Origin: Pseudomonas lini
Lineage (GTDB): Bacteria; Pseudomonadota; Gammaproteobacteria; Pseudomonadales; Pseudomonadaceae
Length of the DNA stretch: 64,000 bases
Assembly: GCF_001042905.1 (NCBI RefSeq)
Contig: NZ_JYLB01000009.1
Span: forward strand, 124,001 to 188,000
Reading direction: 5' to 3'
Shown one piece after another: positions 1-8,941 of the stretch. The position numbers and the translations under genes were made by a program. The notes under the pieces were generated by a model. That model did not search any database. It had not been told where the DNA came from and saw only the letters and a list, made by a program, of their open reading frames with translations. Each line of letters opens with the position of its first letter. Position 1 is the stretch's first letter.

Positions 1-74
1 TGATGAGGCGCAATGGTGTGGACTTCCTGATTCTGTTGGGCCTTTAACTTGAGCAGTTGGGCGACGGTTTTCAT
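1..74 (-). CDS. CBS-domain protein, N-terminal fragment (runs off window start)
   Basis: On the minus strand an ATG at 74 opens a frame reading MKTVAQLLKLKAQQNQEV and then HTIAP before the window ends. This is the typical N-terminus of small two-CBS-domain proteins of Pseudomonas, which are thought to bind adenine nucleotides as energy or redox sensors. Only 24 codons are visible, so the CBS motifs themselves lie outside and the call rests on N-terminal recognition. The gene is divergent from the DNA polymerase II gene, and a REPIN-type repeat lies between them. Confidence 0.6.
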   Translation of the reverse strand, partial: MKTVAQLLKLKAQQNQEVHTIAPH

Positions 75-203
75 GGCGGTTTCTCGGGTGTTGTCGTTGT
101 TCTTGAAGAATCGTAGAGACGCGCTCACAGAGCAAGGCAGAAAGCGGCAGATACCGCGCAAAAAGCGTCATTCAGCGATTTTTCTTTGTAAAAGTCCGCC
201 CCT

Positions 204-343
204 GAGCGACGAAAATCCCGTGGGAGCGTGGCTTGCCCGCGAAGAATGCACCGCGGTTTTTCAGGTACTACGCGTTATCGTTCTTCGCGGGCAAGCCACG
301 CTCCCACAGGTTCTGCGTCTTAACTTACCGGCATTAGGGCAAG
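204..343 (+). repeat. REPIN-type inverted repeat with conserved flanks, copy 1
   Basis: Two roughly 27-bp inverted REP arms (220-246 and 281-307, starting GTGGGAGCGTGGCTTGCC) enclose a loop of about 36 nt containing GCACCGCGGTTTTTCAGG. Conserved flanks lie outside the arms: GAGCGACGAAAATC at 204-217, and TTCTGCGTCTTAACTTACCG with TTAGGGCAAGC to 343. The same unit recurs near 10.2, 19.1, 51.5 and 63.4 kb. It fills most of the 335-bp divergent gap between the CBS gene and the polymerase gene. I see no other clear feature in that gap. Confidence 0.85.
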
Positions 344-409
344 CCCCCTCACCACACCGTCGATCACGCGTAGAATTACCCCTTGAATCAGATCGTTGAG
401 GTTGCAGTG

Positions 410-2770
410 GTGGATTTACAGCAGGGCTTCGTCCTGACCCGGCATTGGCGCGATACCCCGGCCGGCACGGAAGTCGAGTTCTGGCTGGCGACCGATGCCG
501 GTCCCCGACGCATCCGCCTTCCGCATCAACCGTCGGTAGCGTTCATTCCGGCAGTCCAACGCGAGCAAGCCGAAACACTGCTGCGCGGCGAGAAAAATGT
601 CGAGCTGAAGCCCTTGGCACTTCTGGACTTCGAACACCGCCCGGTGCTTGGCCTGTATTGCCAGCAGCACGGTCAATTGATGCGCCTGGAAACCACGCTG
701 CGCAGATCAGGTATCGATGTATTCGAAGCCGACATCCGCCCGCCGGAACGCTACATGATGGAGCGTTTCATCACCGCGCCCGTTTTGTTCGGTGGCACAC
801 CCAGTGCCGAAGGCCTGCTGCTCGACGCGCAAATGAAACCCGACCCCGGCTACCGACCGAACCTCAGGCTGGTCTCGCTGGACATCGAAACCACCGCCCA
901 AGGCGAGTTGTATTCCATCGCCCTGGAAGGCTGCGGCGAGCGTCAGGTGTACATGCTCGGGCCGCCCAATGGCGATGACAGCGCGGTGGATTTCCAGCTC
1001 GAATACTGCGACTCGCGAACCCTGCTGCTGAAAAAACTCAATGAATGGTTCGCCCGGCATGACCCCGACGCCATCATCGGCTGGAACGTCGTGCAGTTCG
1101 ATCTGCGCGTACTGCACGAACATGCTCGCCGCTTGGCGGTACCGCTGAAACTGGGGCGTGGCGGTGAAGAAATGCAGTGGCGCGAGCACGGCAGCCGCAA
1201 TCATTACTTCGCTTCGGCCGCCGGCCGGTTGATCATCGACGGCATCGAGTCGCTGCGTTCGGCGACCTGGAGCTTCCCCTCGTTCAGCCTGGAAAACGTC
1301 GCGCAAACCCTGTTGGGCGAGGGCAAGTCGATCGACAACCCGTACCAGCGCATGGACGAAATCAATCGCATGTTCGCCGAGGACAAACCGGCCCTGGCGA
1401 AATACAACCTCAAGGACTGCGAACTGGTGACGCGGATCTTCGCCAAGACCGAGTTGCTGACCTTCCTGCTCGAGCGCGCCAGCGTTACCGGTTTGCCGGC
1501 GGACCGCAGCGGTGGCTCGGTGGCGGCGTTCACTCACCTGTATATGCCGTTGATGCACCGTCAGGGCTTCGTTGCACCGAACCTGGGCAACAAACCACCG
1601 GAGGCCAGCCCCGGCGGTTTTGTCATGGATTCGCAACCGGGGCTGTACGAATCGGTGCTGGTGCTCGACTACAAAAGTCTCTATCCGTCGATCATCCGCA
1701 CCTTCCTGATCGACCCGGTGGGCTTGATCGAAGGGCTCAAGCATCCCGACGACAGCGAGTCGGTGCCGGGCTTTCGCGGTGCACGTTTTTCAAGAACCCG
1801 GCATTGCCTGCCGGCGATCATCACCCGGGTCGCCGAAGGCCGTGAAACCGCCAAGCGCGAACACAACGCGCCGCTGTCGCAGGCGCTGAAGATCATCATG
1901 AATGCCTTCTACGGCGTCCTCGGTTCCAGCGGTTGCCGCTTCTTCGATACACGGCTGGCCTCCTCCATCACCTTGCGTGGGCACGAGATCATGCTGCGCA
2001 CCCGCCAGTTGATCGAAGCCCAAGGCCACGCGGTGATCTATGGCGATACCGACTCGACGTTCGTCTGGCTGCGCCGCGCTCACGGGCAGACCGAAGCTGC
2101 GCAGATCGGCCACGCGCTGGTGGACCACGTCAACCAGTGGTGGCGCGAGCATGTGAAACAGGAATACGGGCTGGAAAGTGCCTTGGAATTGCAGTTCGAA
2201 ACTCACTACAAACGCTTTCTGATGCCGACCATTCGCGGCGCCGAGGAGGGCAGCAAGAAGCGCTATGCCGGGTTGGTTACCCGCGCCGATGGCACCGATG
2301 AAATGGTCTACAAGGGCCTGGAAACCGTGCGCACCGACTGGTCGCCGCTGGCCCGGCAATTCCAGCAGGAGTTGTACCTGCGCATCTTCAATCGCAAGCC
2401 CTATCAGGATTACGTACGTGACTATGTGCGCAAGACATTGGCCCGTGAGTTCGACGAGCGCCTGATCTATCGCAAACGCCTGCGCCGTACCCTCGATGAT
2501 TATCAGCGCAACGTGCCACCGCATGTGCGGGCTGCGCGAATCGCCGATGACTACAACGACCAGCAGGGACGTCCACGGCAATACCAGAATGGCGGCTGGA
2601 TCAGTTATGTAATCACCGTCGCCGGCCCCGAGCCGCTGGAAATCCGCAGCGCGCCTATCGACTACGACCATTACGTCACCCGGCAGCTGCAACCGGTGGC
2701 GGATGCGATCCTGCCGTTCGTGGATGATGATTTCTCAACGCTGATTGGGGGGCAACTGGGCCTGTTTTGA
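410..2770 (+). CDS. polB: DNA polymerase II (family B)
   Basis: Damage-inducible family-B DNA polymerase with 3'-5' proofreading, used in translesion synthesis and replication restart. The exonuclease I motif DIETT is at residues 158-162. Polymerase motif A, DYKSLYPSII, starts at D420, and motif C, YGDTDS, is at 544-549. Starting at GTG 410 gives 786 residues, the usual Pseudomonas length. The upstream TTG at 383 would add nine unlikely residues, and GTG 407 is equally possible. A GAGG at 398-401 sits just upstream. The 3' end overlaps the convergent DUF1810 gene by 36 bp. I did not identify a LexA box upstream. Confidence 0.95.
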   Translation: MDLQQGFVLTRHWRDTPAGTEVEFWLATDAGPRRIRLPHQPSVAFIPAVQREQAETLLRGEKNVELKPLALLDFEHRPVLGLYCQQHGQLMRLETTLRRSGIDVFEADIRPPERYMMERFITAPVLFGGTPSAEGLLLDAQMKPDPGYRPNLRLVSLDIETTAQGELYSIALEGCGERQVYMLGPPNGDDSAVDFQLEYCDSRTLLLKKLNEWFARHDPDAIIGWNVVQFDLRVLHEHARRLAVPLKLGRGGEEMQWREHGSRNHYFASAAGRLIIDGIESLRSATWSFPSFSLENVAQTLLGEGKSIDNPYQRMDEINRMFAEDKPALAKYNLKDCELVTRIFAKTELLTFLLERASVTGLPADRSGGSVAAFTHLYMPLMHRQGFVAPNLGNKPPEASPGGFVMDSQPGLYESVLVLDYKSLYPSIIRTFLIDPVGLIEGLKHPDDSESVPGFRGARFSRTRHCLPAIITRVAEGRETAKREHNAPLSQALKIIMNAFYGVLGSSGCRFFDTRLASSITLRGHEIMLRTRQLIEAQGHAVIYGDTDSTFVWLRRAHGQTEAAQIGHALVDHVNQWWREHVKQEYGLESALELQFETHYKRFLMPTIRGAEEGSKKRYAGLVTRADGTDEMVYKGLETVRTDWSPLARQFQQELYLRIFNRKPYQDYVRDYVRKTLAREFDERLIYRKRLRRTLDDYQRNVPPHVRAARIADDYNDQQGRPRQYQNGGWISYVITVAGPEPLEIRSAPIDYDHYVTRQLQPVADAILPFVDDDFSTLIGGQLGLF

Positions 2771-3205
2771 GTCCAGCAGCGACAACGTCCAGCCATCCGG
2801 TATGCCATGAAAATACTGATCCAGCGCCTGATGGAACAGGCTGCCTTTTGGCGAAACCTGGGCGAACAGCGTCATCGATGAGTGAAACTTGAGGTTGTCG
2901 GGATGACCGAAAATCTTGGCGATCGACTGATGAGGAACGTCCAGGACCAATTGCGTGCAGGCACGCAAGCGTGGACCCAGTAACGGATGCTCCAGGTACG
3001 CCGTGGCTTCTTCGCTGGAGCGAATGGCAAAGTAGCGGGACATCTCGCTGTCGCCCAACCCGGAAAACTGCGGAAAGATAAACCACATCCAGTGCCGGCG
3101 CTTCTGGCCGGCGCGCAGTTCCTCCTGCACCCACTCGAACACAGGGTCCTGCGCCTGGACGAAGCGTGGCAAATTGAACGAGTCGAGCTGATCGGTACTT
3201 CTCAT
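2735..3205 (-). CDS. DUF1810 domain protein
   Basis: A 156-residue soluble protein with the conserved family pattern: FVQAQDPVFEWVQEEL near the N-terminus, then HWMWFIFPQFSGLGDS, then a C-terminal KFHSSMTLF segment and a D-x-x-F/Y-G-x-P-D-x-T stretch. The biochemical role of this family is not established, and nothing here settles it. AGAGGG lies 9 nt before the ATG. It follows the aldo/keto reductase gene by 30 bp on the same strand, so the two are probably co-transcribed. Its last 12 codons overlap the end of polB on the opposite strand. Confidence 0.85.
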   Translation of the reverse strand: MRSTDQLDSFNLPRFVQAQDPVFEWVQEELRAGQKRRHWMWFIFPQFSGLGDSEMSRYFAIRSSEEATAYLEHPLLGPRLRACTQLVLDVPHQSIAKIFGHPDNLKFHSSMTLFAQVSPKGSLFHQALDQYFHGIPDGWTLSLLDSKQAQLPPNQR

Positions 3206-3235
3206 GCCGATGCCCTCTGACAGAACCGCGATGGC

Positions 3236-4057
3236 TCAGACCATGGCCAACCGCTGCTTGCGTTGTGGCGCGCGAAAAGCTTGGTCCAGCGCCTCCAGAT
3301 CCCCGATCTCAAGCCGCAATTGCGCCGCTTGCGCATTGAGCTGCACGTGCTCGGGACGGACCGCCTTGGGGATGGCGATCACGCCGTTCTGACGCAGAAT
3401 CCATGCCAGCGCTACCTGCGCAGGTGTCGCTTCGTGACGGGCGGCAATCTGCTTGAGCGTCGAATTGGCCAGCATGCTCCCGCCCTGGCCGATCGGACAA
3501 TAGGCCATCACCGGCATCCTTTGGTGTTGGCTCCAGGGGAGCAGATCGAATTCGATGCCGCGCTCTTCCAGGTTATACAGCACCTGATTGGTGGTGCAGG
3601 TCGGCGAGGCCAGTTCTTCCATGTCGTCCAGATCGAAGTTGGACACGCCCCAACGGTCGATCTTGCCGCTTTCACGCAGGCGTTCGAAGGCTTCGACGGT
3701 TTCCTCAAGGGGATACTCGCCGCGCCAGTGCAACAGGTAAAGATCGATGTAATCGGTATTCAAACGCCGCAGGCTACGTTCGCAGGCCTGGGGGATGCCC
3801 AGGCAGCTGGCGTTGTGAGGGTAGACCTTGCTGACCAGAAAAACCTGGTCGCGCCTGCCTGCGATGGCTTCACCCACCACCTCTTCAGCGCCTCCTTCGG
3901 CGTACATTTCAGCGGTGTCGATCAGGGTCATGCCCAACTCGATGCCCAAACGCAACGCTGCAACTTCCTTTGTGTGTCGGGAGCGTTCCTCTCCCATGCG
4001 CCAGGTTCCTTGGCCGATGACCGGCACATGGATGCCGGCCAGCTCAAGAGTACGCAT
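3236..4057 (-). CDS. aldo/keto reductase
   Basis: Cytosolic NAD(P)H-dependent carbonyl reductase of the (beta/alpha)8 AKR family, 273 residues. The catalytic tetrad is visible: D47 (LIDTAEMY), Y52, K77 (LVSKVYP) and H110 (LLHWRG). The C-terminal cofactor segment reads VIAIPKAVRPEHVQLN. GAGGAG lies 6 nt before the ATG. It is first in a probable two-gene operon with the DUF1810 gene. The physiological substrate cannot be read from sequence. Confidence 0.92.
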   Translation of the reverse strand: MRTLELAGIHVPVIGQGTWRMGEERSRHTKEVAALRLGIELGMTLIDTAEMYAEGGAEEVVGEAIAGRRDQVFLVSKVYPHNASCLGIPQACERSLRRLNTDYIDLYLLHWRGEYPLEETVEAFERLRESGKIDRWGVSNFDLDDMEELASPTCTTNQVLYNLEERGIEFDLLPWSQHQRMPVMAYCPIGQGGSMLANSTLKQIAARHEATPAQVALAWILRQNGVIAIPKAVRPEHVQLNAQAAQLRLEIGDLEALDQAFRAPQRKQRLAMV

Positions 4058-4125
4058 GAATTCTCCTCACCGAAGCCCGATCGATACTTCAGTTGGCAGC
4101 AAAATAGTCCAGTGGTTCCGTCCGG

Positions 4126-4232
4126 TCAAAAGATCGCAGCCTTCGGCAGCTCCTACGCCAAGTCGGTCCATCCGCAACATCACGGGTATACCCACCCCCC
4201 CGTAGGAGCTGCCGAAGGCTGCGATCTTTTGA
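4126..4232. repeat. inverted repeat, GATCGCAGCCTTCGGCAGCTC family
   Basis: Arms TCAAAAGATCGCAGCCTTCG... at 4126-4153 and their reverse complement at 4203-4232 flank a unique loop. The right arm ends one base before the galM stop codon, so the transcript would carry a strong hairpin right after translation stops. The same arm family occurs at 44546-44622, and a partial copy lies near 63500. Confidence 0.85.
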
Positions 4233-4233
4233 T

Positions 4234-5382
4234 CTATAGGGTAGAAAACTTATACACCGTAGTCTGGCTATAGCGCTTGCCCGGATCCAGCCTTGTGGAC
4301 GGGAAGTTCGGCTGGTTCGGCGAATCAGGATAATGCTGAGTCTCCAGAGTAAACGCCCCCCAATGCGGATAGATCTTGCCCGCCTTGCCCTTGACCGTGC
4401 CATCGAGGAAGTTGCTGGTATAGAACTGCACGCCGGGCTCGGTAGTGTAGAGCTGCAAGCGGCGCCCGGATTGCGGATCGCTGACATCGGCGGCGAGTTT
4501 GCCCAGATCCCCCTTGGCATCCAGCACCCAGTTGAAATCGAAACCACCTTGTTTGGGTTCGGCGAATTTCAATTGAGGATGATCAGCCTTGATATGTTGA
4601 CCGATGGCGGTCGGTTGAGTGAAGTCCATGGGCGTGCCGGCGACCGGGGCCAGTTCACCGGTGGGGATCAGTTTGCCGGTGACCGGCGTGTAGCGGGCGG
4701 CATGCAAGGTCGCAAGCTGCTTCAGTACGTCGCCATTGCCCGCGCCGGCCAGGTTGAAATAGCTGTGGTTGGTCAGGTTCAGCACTGTGGGTTTGTCAGT
4801 GCTGGCCTTGTACTCGATGCGCAGCTCATTGTTCTCGGTGAGGCTGTAGGTGACTTCGGTTTTAAGGTTGCCCGGGAACCCCATTTCACCGCTCGCCGAC
4901 AGATACGTCAGGGTCACGCCCACCGAATCCTTGCCTTTGCTCGGTTCGGCTTTCCACACGCGCTTGTCGAAACCCTGGGCCCCGCCGTGCAGTGAATTGC
5001 TGCCGTCGTTGAGTGGCACTTGATAGTGCTTGCCGTCCAGCTCGAAGGCACCGTTGGCCAGGCGATTGCCGAAGCGGCCGATGGTCGCGCCGAAGTACGC
5101 GGTGCCGCTTTGATAACCCTGCACGTCGTCGAAGCCCAGCACCACATCGTCGAGCTTGCCGTTTTTGTCCGGCACTTTCAGCGACTGCAGAATCCCGCCG
5201 TAGGTAATGACCGTGGCTTGCAGGCCATGGCTGTTGCGCAAGATGTATTGCTCGACGGGCGTGCCGTCATTGGTTTTGCCGAAGGTTTTGTGTTCGCTGG
5301 ACAAGCCGGCGGCATGAGCGGGGAGGGTGGCGATCATCAGGGACAGTCCGAGGCCGGAGAGCAGGTATCGAGATTGAAGCAT
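4234..5382 (-). CDS. galM: aldose 1-epimerase (galactose mutarotase), secreted
   Basis: Interconverts alpha and beta anomers of aldoses. It is 382 residues with an N-terminal signal peptide ending near PAHA-AG (residues 21-26), so it probably acts in the periplasm. Active-site features: GRFGNR (R107), LHGG (H132), NHSYFN with catalytic H206, and FTLE with catalytic base E347. AAGGAAGGT precedes the ATG. The upstream region carries two TNGTCATACNA-type dyads resembling the operator beside the glucarate regulator, which suggests GntR-type sugar control. No galactose or arabinose pathway genes are adjacent. Confidence 0.93.
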   Translation of the reverse strand: MLQSRYLLSGLGLSLMIATLPAHAAGLSSEHKTFGKTNDGTPVEQYILRNSHGLQATVITYGGILQSLKVPDKNGKLDDVVLGFDDVQGYQSGTAYFGATIGRFGNRLANGAFELDGKHYQVPLNDGSNSLHGGAQGFDKRVWKAEPSKGKDSVGVTLTYLSASGEMGFPGNLKTEVTYSLTENNELRIEYKASTDKPTVLNLTNHSYFNLAGAGNGDVLKQLATLHAARYTPVTGKLIPTGELAPVAGTPMDFTQPTAIGQHIKADHPQLKFAEPKQGGFDFNWVLDAKGDLGKLAADVSDPQSGRRLQLYTTEPGVQFYTSNFLDGTVKGKAGKIYPHWGAFTLETQHYPDSPNQPNFPSTRLDPGKRYSQTTVYKFSTL

Positions 5383-5415
5383 GGTTGACCTTCCTTTTTG
5401 TTGTTTTGTGAGAAG

Positions 5416-5501
5416 TAGTCATACTAATAGTCGAGTTTTAACGCGATCAAAGAAGGATTTATAGCTTATTTATGCGGTGTTGCAATTATAAAGTATGACT
5501 A
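5416..5501 (-). promoter_or_regulatory. paired GntR/FadR-type operator candidates upstream of galM
   Basis: TAGTCATACTA at 5416-5426 has perfect TAGT/ACTA arms around a 3-nt centre. AGTATGACT at 5492-5500, inside AAGTATGACTA at 5491-5501, is the exact inverse of its core and lies 75 bp away. The form T-N-GT-NNN-AC-N-A is typical of FadR-subfamily GntR operators, and the CATAC core is shared with TTGTCATACAA at 15781. Sites 34 and 109 bp upstream of the galM ATG fit repression. Assignment to a particular regulator is inference. Confidence 0.5.
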
Positions 5502-5632
5502 ATTTAGGGGCGCTTTCACGGTGATCCGCGTTTACGGACCACCGGCACTGCACTTTTTCGGCTTTCGCGGTTCTATCCTTGGCCAGCCCGCGGCGATCCC
5601 CACCGCCGGCCCATGCCCAAGTTCAAGAACCC

Positions 5633-6382
5633 ATGGCTCGAGTTTTACCCCGCTTTACCCCGCACATTCGCCGTCATAGCTGGCTGCTGATTGGCCTGTC
5701 GATGCTCTTCGCCAGTGGCTGCAGCCATCAGCCGGGCAACGATATCGTCAGCCAGTTTCGCAACGGCACACCCCAGGAGTTTCTTCAGACCAGCGTCGAC
5801 CGCATGGCGACTCTGGCGATGCGCGACAACCTCGAAAGCCTCTACCTGCTGATGAACAAGCTCTACCTGCGCAACCCGGAAGAGCTGAAGAAATCCGGCT
5901 TCCTTGATGTCGGCACCGCGGAAAAACAAGTGCGCAAGGCCATCGAACAGCAACAGCCGCTACCCACTCTCGGTGGCAAAAAAGACCTCGCCGCGCTGAG
6001 CTACGCCATGAGCCCGGAATTCCTCGGCGACCGGGTCGGTGCTTTCATCTATGCCATCGGCAGCATGCTGGTCACCGCCCACGGCAATCGGCTGGAGTTC
6101 TACATGACGGATGCGATCAACCCGACCTTCGTCAGCAATGCCGCGCGCAACATTGAGAAAGCCACCTGGATCTTGAGTCAGCGGCAAAACAAGCAAGGCG
6201 AGCCGTTGCTGTTTTCCAACGAAATCTCGGAGGAGGGCAGCAACCTGAGTTTTGCCGTGGAGTTCGGCAAAATCGTCGCGCGGCTGGACCTGCTGACCCA
6301 GATGCTCGACGAACGCTACCGACGGATCGGCCTCAACTACGCCCAGAGTTTGCTGTTTCTGAATTTTTTGCCAGTGCAGTGA
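5633..6382 (+). CDS. putative lipoprotein of unknown function
   Basis: A 249-residue protein with a basic N-terminus, a hydrophobic stretch WLLIGLSMLF and a lipobox-like ASGC (C30), so it is probably exported and lipidated. The mature part is helix-rich and polar with no catalytic motif that I recognise. ATG 5633 is chosen because it places the signal sequence directly at the N-terminus; an upstream in-frame start at 5579 would add 18 Pro/Arg-rich residues. It is divergent from galM and followed by a REP cluster. Confidence 0.75.
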   Translation: MARVLPRFTPHIRRHSWLLIGLSMLFASGCSHQPGNDIVSQFRNGTPQEFLQTSVDRMATLAMRDNLESLYLLMNKLYLRNPEELKKSGFLDVGTAEKQVRKAIEQQQPLPTLGGKKDLAALSYAMSPEFLGDRVGAFIYAIGSMLVTAHGNRLEFYMTDAINPTFVSNAARNIEKATWILSQRQNKQGEPLLFSNEISEEGSNLSFAVEFGKIVARLDLLTQMLDERYRRIGLNYAQSLLFLNFLPVQ

Positions 6383-6404
6383 TTTGAGTAGTGAACCCAA
6401 ATCC

Positions 6405-6510
6405 CCTGTGGGAGCGAGATTTTGTGGGAGCTGGCTTGCCTGCGATGGCATCAACTCGGTTCGACGTTAAACCGAGCCGTCTGCATCGCAGGCAAGCCAG
6501 CTCCCACAAA
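6405..6510. repeat. REPIN, GTGGGAGCTGGCTTGCCTGCG family, next to a REP fragment
   Basis: Inverted arms TTTGTGGGAGCTGGCTTGCC (from 6421) and its complement ending at 6510 flank a loop that itself contains ACTCGGTT/AACCGAGC. A truncated REP start (CCTGTGGGAGCGAG at 6405-6418) abuts the left arm. It lies between two genes on the same strand. Confidence 0.85.
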
Positions 6511-6590
6511 AAGCCGGCCTCACAGGGGGCTTGAAAGAAAGAAGATTGTGTTCCGCCTCAATGAGTTGGCATAACGATAGACCGCATCGA

Positions 6591-6604
6591 TATAACTGGT
6601 TATA
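6591..6604. promoter_or_regulatory. TATAAC-TG-GTTATA palindrome upstream of the TauE-type gene
   Basis: A perfect 6+2+6 dyad 57 bp before the permease start. Its position and symmetry suit an operator. The sulfur context suggests a CysB-like LysR regulator, but I cannot confirm that. Confidence 0.3.
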
Positions 6605-6660
6605 AGAAAAATCGCTATGCTGCGAGCCGGTTATTTCCCTGCGATTTTCTGGGCGTATTA

Positions 6661-7446
6661 ATGGAATTCGGTAGTTTCGGGTTGGTCGTTGCAGGTCTGG
6701 TGGTCGGCTTTATTGTCGGCATGACCGGCGTCGGGGGCGGTTCGTTGATGACCCCCATTCTGTTGTGGTTCGGCGTCAACCCGGCTACGGCGGTGGGCAC
6801 GGACTTGCTGTACGCGGCCATTACCAAATCCAGTGGTGTGCTGGTTCATCGCAAGAACAAGAACATCGACTGGGCAATCACCGGTTGGCTGACGCTCGGC
6901 AGTGTGCCGGCGGTGGCGCTGACGCTGTGGTTCCTGAGCAGTTTGCAGACCTCGCCCGACGCGATGAACGCCGTTATCAAACAAGCCTTGGGCTTCGTAT
7001 TGTTCGCCACGGCACTGGCGATTTTCTTCAAGAAACGCTTGCTCGATTTCGCCCACAAACGGGCGGGCGGCCACTACAACCCTAGCGGTCCCCGCTTGAA
7101 TGCACTGACCGTCATCACCGGTCTGATCCTGGGCACCATGGTGGCCCTGACCTCCATCGGCGCCGGCGCCCTGGGCACCGTCGCACTGTTCATTCTGTAT
7201 CCCATGCTGCCTACTCGCCGCCTGGTCGGCACCGAAATCGCTCACGCGGTGCCCCTGACCCTGGTCGCCGGCCTGGGCCATGCGAGCATGGGCAACATGG
7301 ATTGGCACATTTTGGGCTACTTGCTGGTCGGTTCGCTGCCGGGGATTTACCTGGGCAGCCATTTGACCGGGCGTATCTCCGACGAACTGCTGCGTCCGTG
7401 CCTGGCGACGATGCTGGTGCTGATCGGCTACAAACTGGCGTTCTGA
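6661..7446 (+). CDS. TauE/SafE family sulfite/organoanion permease
   Basis: Inner-membrane protein of 261 residues with about eight hydrophobic segments. The family signature GFIVGMTGVGGGSLMTP is in TM1, and the inverted repeat signature LTSIGAGALGTVALFILYP is in the second half. Members export sulfite, sulfoacetate or related anions, or take up organic sulfur compounds. The substrate here is unknown. No sulfur-pathway genes are adjacent. The start at 6661 puts the first TM segment close to the N-terminus, although no strong ribosome-binding site is visible. Confidence 0.88.
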   Translation: MEFGSFGLVVAGLVVGFIVGMTGVGGGSLMTPILLWFGVNPATAVGTDLLYAAITKSSGVLVHRKNKNIDWAITGWLTLGSVPAVALTLWFLSSLQTSPDAMNAVIKQALGFVLFATALAIFFKKRLLDFAHKRAGGHYNPSGPRLNALTVITGLILGTMVALTSIGAGALGTVALFILYPMLPTRRLVGTEIAHAVPLTLVAGLGHASMGNMDWHILGYLLVGSLPGIYLGSHLTGRISDELLRPCLATMLVLIGYKLAF

Positions 7447-7530
7447 TCCGGCACCGTATGGATCACTGAATTTGGCGGAATCATGCTCTCGCTGACGTAG
7501 TCAAAACTATGACCACGTTCAGATGAGGTC

Positions 7531-8898
7531 ATGACGTCCATGAACAGCCCCGTAAACGATCTTCTGCGACGGTTCCGCCGCCCCCGTGGCGAGCCTCCCG
7601 GCAATGCAGCCGAAGTGCTACGCCGACATGCCGAGCCGTTGCCTGCACTCGACTCACCTGAATTCGGCGAACTGTTCGACCGCTTTGGCGATGCCAGCGT
7701 GGTGCTGATCGGTGAATCCAGCCACGGCACCCAGGACTTCTACCAGACCCGAGCGGCGATCACCCGCCGCCTGATCGAGCAGCATGGCTTCGGCATCGTC
7801 GCGGTCGAAGCCGACTGGCCCGATGCTGGGCAGATCGATCGATGTGTCCGCGACCTGGGGCGCTCCGCCTGGAAAAAACAGGCCTTCGCCCGATTCCCCA
7901 CCTGGATGTGGCGCAACACCGCCGTGCAGACTTTTACCCGCTGGCTGCACCACCATAATCGCGGGCTGACGCTGGAGCAGCGAGTGGAGTTTCGCGGGCT
8001 GGATGTTTACAGCATGCGTCACTCCATCGACGAAGTGCTGGGCTATCTCGATAAGACCGACCCGCAGCTGGCAAAAGAAGCTCGACATCGCTACAGCTGC
8101 CTGACGCCGTGGCATGACGACCCGGCGCTGTACGGTCATTTCGCCGAGCGTGGCAACATGGCCACATGCGAGGACGCCGTGGTCGAGCAATTGAATGTGC
8201 TGCTGGGCGAACGGCTTGATCCGATGGCTGCCGATGACGAGGCGTTTTTCAGCGCCACCCAGAACGCCCGGGTGGTGCGGGCCGCCGAGCAGTATTACCG
8301 CGCCATGTACCGCGGCTCGACTTCCTCGTGGAACCTGCGTGACCTGCACATGTTCGACACCTTGCAAACCCTGATGGAGCATCGCGGGGCAGGCGCCAAA
8401 GCGGTGGTGTGGGCGCATAACTCACACATCGGCAACGCTGCCGCTACGCAAATGGGTTGGGAGGGGCAGTTCAACATCGGTCAGTTGTGCCGCACGGCCT
8501 ACGGCTCACAAGCGGTGCTGATCGGCATGGGCACCGACCACGGCACCGTCGCCGCCGCCGATGACTGGGACGAACCGATGCAGGTCAAACAAGTGAACCC
8601 GGCATTGGCCGACAGCTGGGAGCAACTGTTTCTCCAGGCCGGCGTCCCCGCAGCATTGCTTGACTGGCGGACGTCACCGAGCGAGGAGTTGCTGGACGTA
8701 CTGGCCGAGCCATTACTTGAACGCGCCATCGGCGTCATCTATCGACCCAGGACCGAGCGCCAGAGCCATTACTTTCAAGCAGTGCTGGCGGAGCAGTTCG
8801 ACGCTTTCGTCTGGATCGAAAAAACCCATGCGGTCTCGCCATTGCCGGCGCCTGAGTTCATGGAGCACGAGGAAGACACCTTTCCGTTCGGTATATGA
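7531..8898 (+). CDS. erythromycin esterase family protein
   Basis: A 455-residue member of the EreA/EreB-type fold. GESSHGT (E62, H65) and VAVEADWPD (E93) form the N-terminal active-site part, and a later VVWAHNSHIGN supplies the second conserved histidine cluster. True macrolide esterases are a minority of this family, and chromosomal Pseudomonas copies have no proven substrate, so drug resistance should not be assumed. ATG 7540 may be the real start, because the GAGG at 7525-7528 is very close to 7531. It is convergent with the VOC gene, with a REP hairpin between them. Confidence 0.85.
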   Translation: MTSMNSPVNDLLRRFRRPRGEPPGNAAEVLRRHAEPLPALDSPEFGELFDRFGDASVVLIGESSHGTQDFYQTRAAITRRLIEQHGFGIVAVEADWPDAGQIDRCVRDLGRSAWKKQAFARFPTWMWRNTAVQTFTRWLHHHNRGLTLEQRVEFRGLDVYSMRHSIDEVLGYLDKTDPQLAKEARHRYSCLTPWHDDPALYGHFAERGNMATCEDAVVEQLNVLLGERLDPMAADDEAFFSATQNARVVRAAEQYYRAMYRGSTSSWNLRDLHMFDTLQTLMEHRGAGAKAVVWAHNSHIGNAAATQMGWEGQFNIGQLCRTAYGSQAVLIGMGTDHGTVAAADDWDEPMQVKQVNPALADSWEQLFLQAGVPAALLDWRTSPSEELLDVLAEPLLERAIGVIYRPRTERQSHYFQAVLAEQFDAFVWIEKTHAVSPLPAPEFMEHEEDTFPFGI

Positions 8899-8941
8899 CC
8901 CGCAAATGACGGGTATCTATGCCAGTCAGTTAATAGAAATC

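Noticed and set aside
707..1744. 345-residue frame antisense to polB
   Set aside because: polB is complete on the opposite strand with exonuclease and polymerase motifs; no start signal for the antisense frame.
7531..8898. Calling the esterase-like gene a macrolide resistance gene
   Set aside because: Family membership is clear, but chromosomal members have varied or unknown substrates and nothing nearby indicates mobile resistance.
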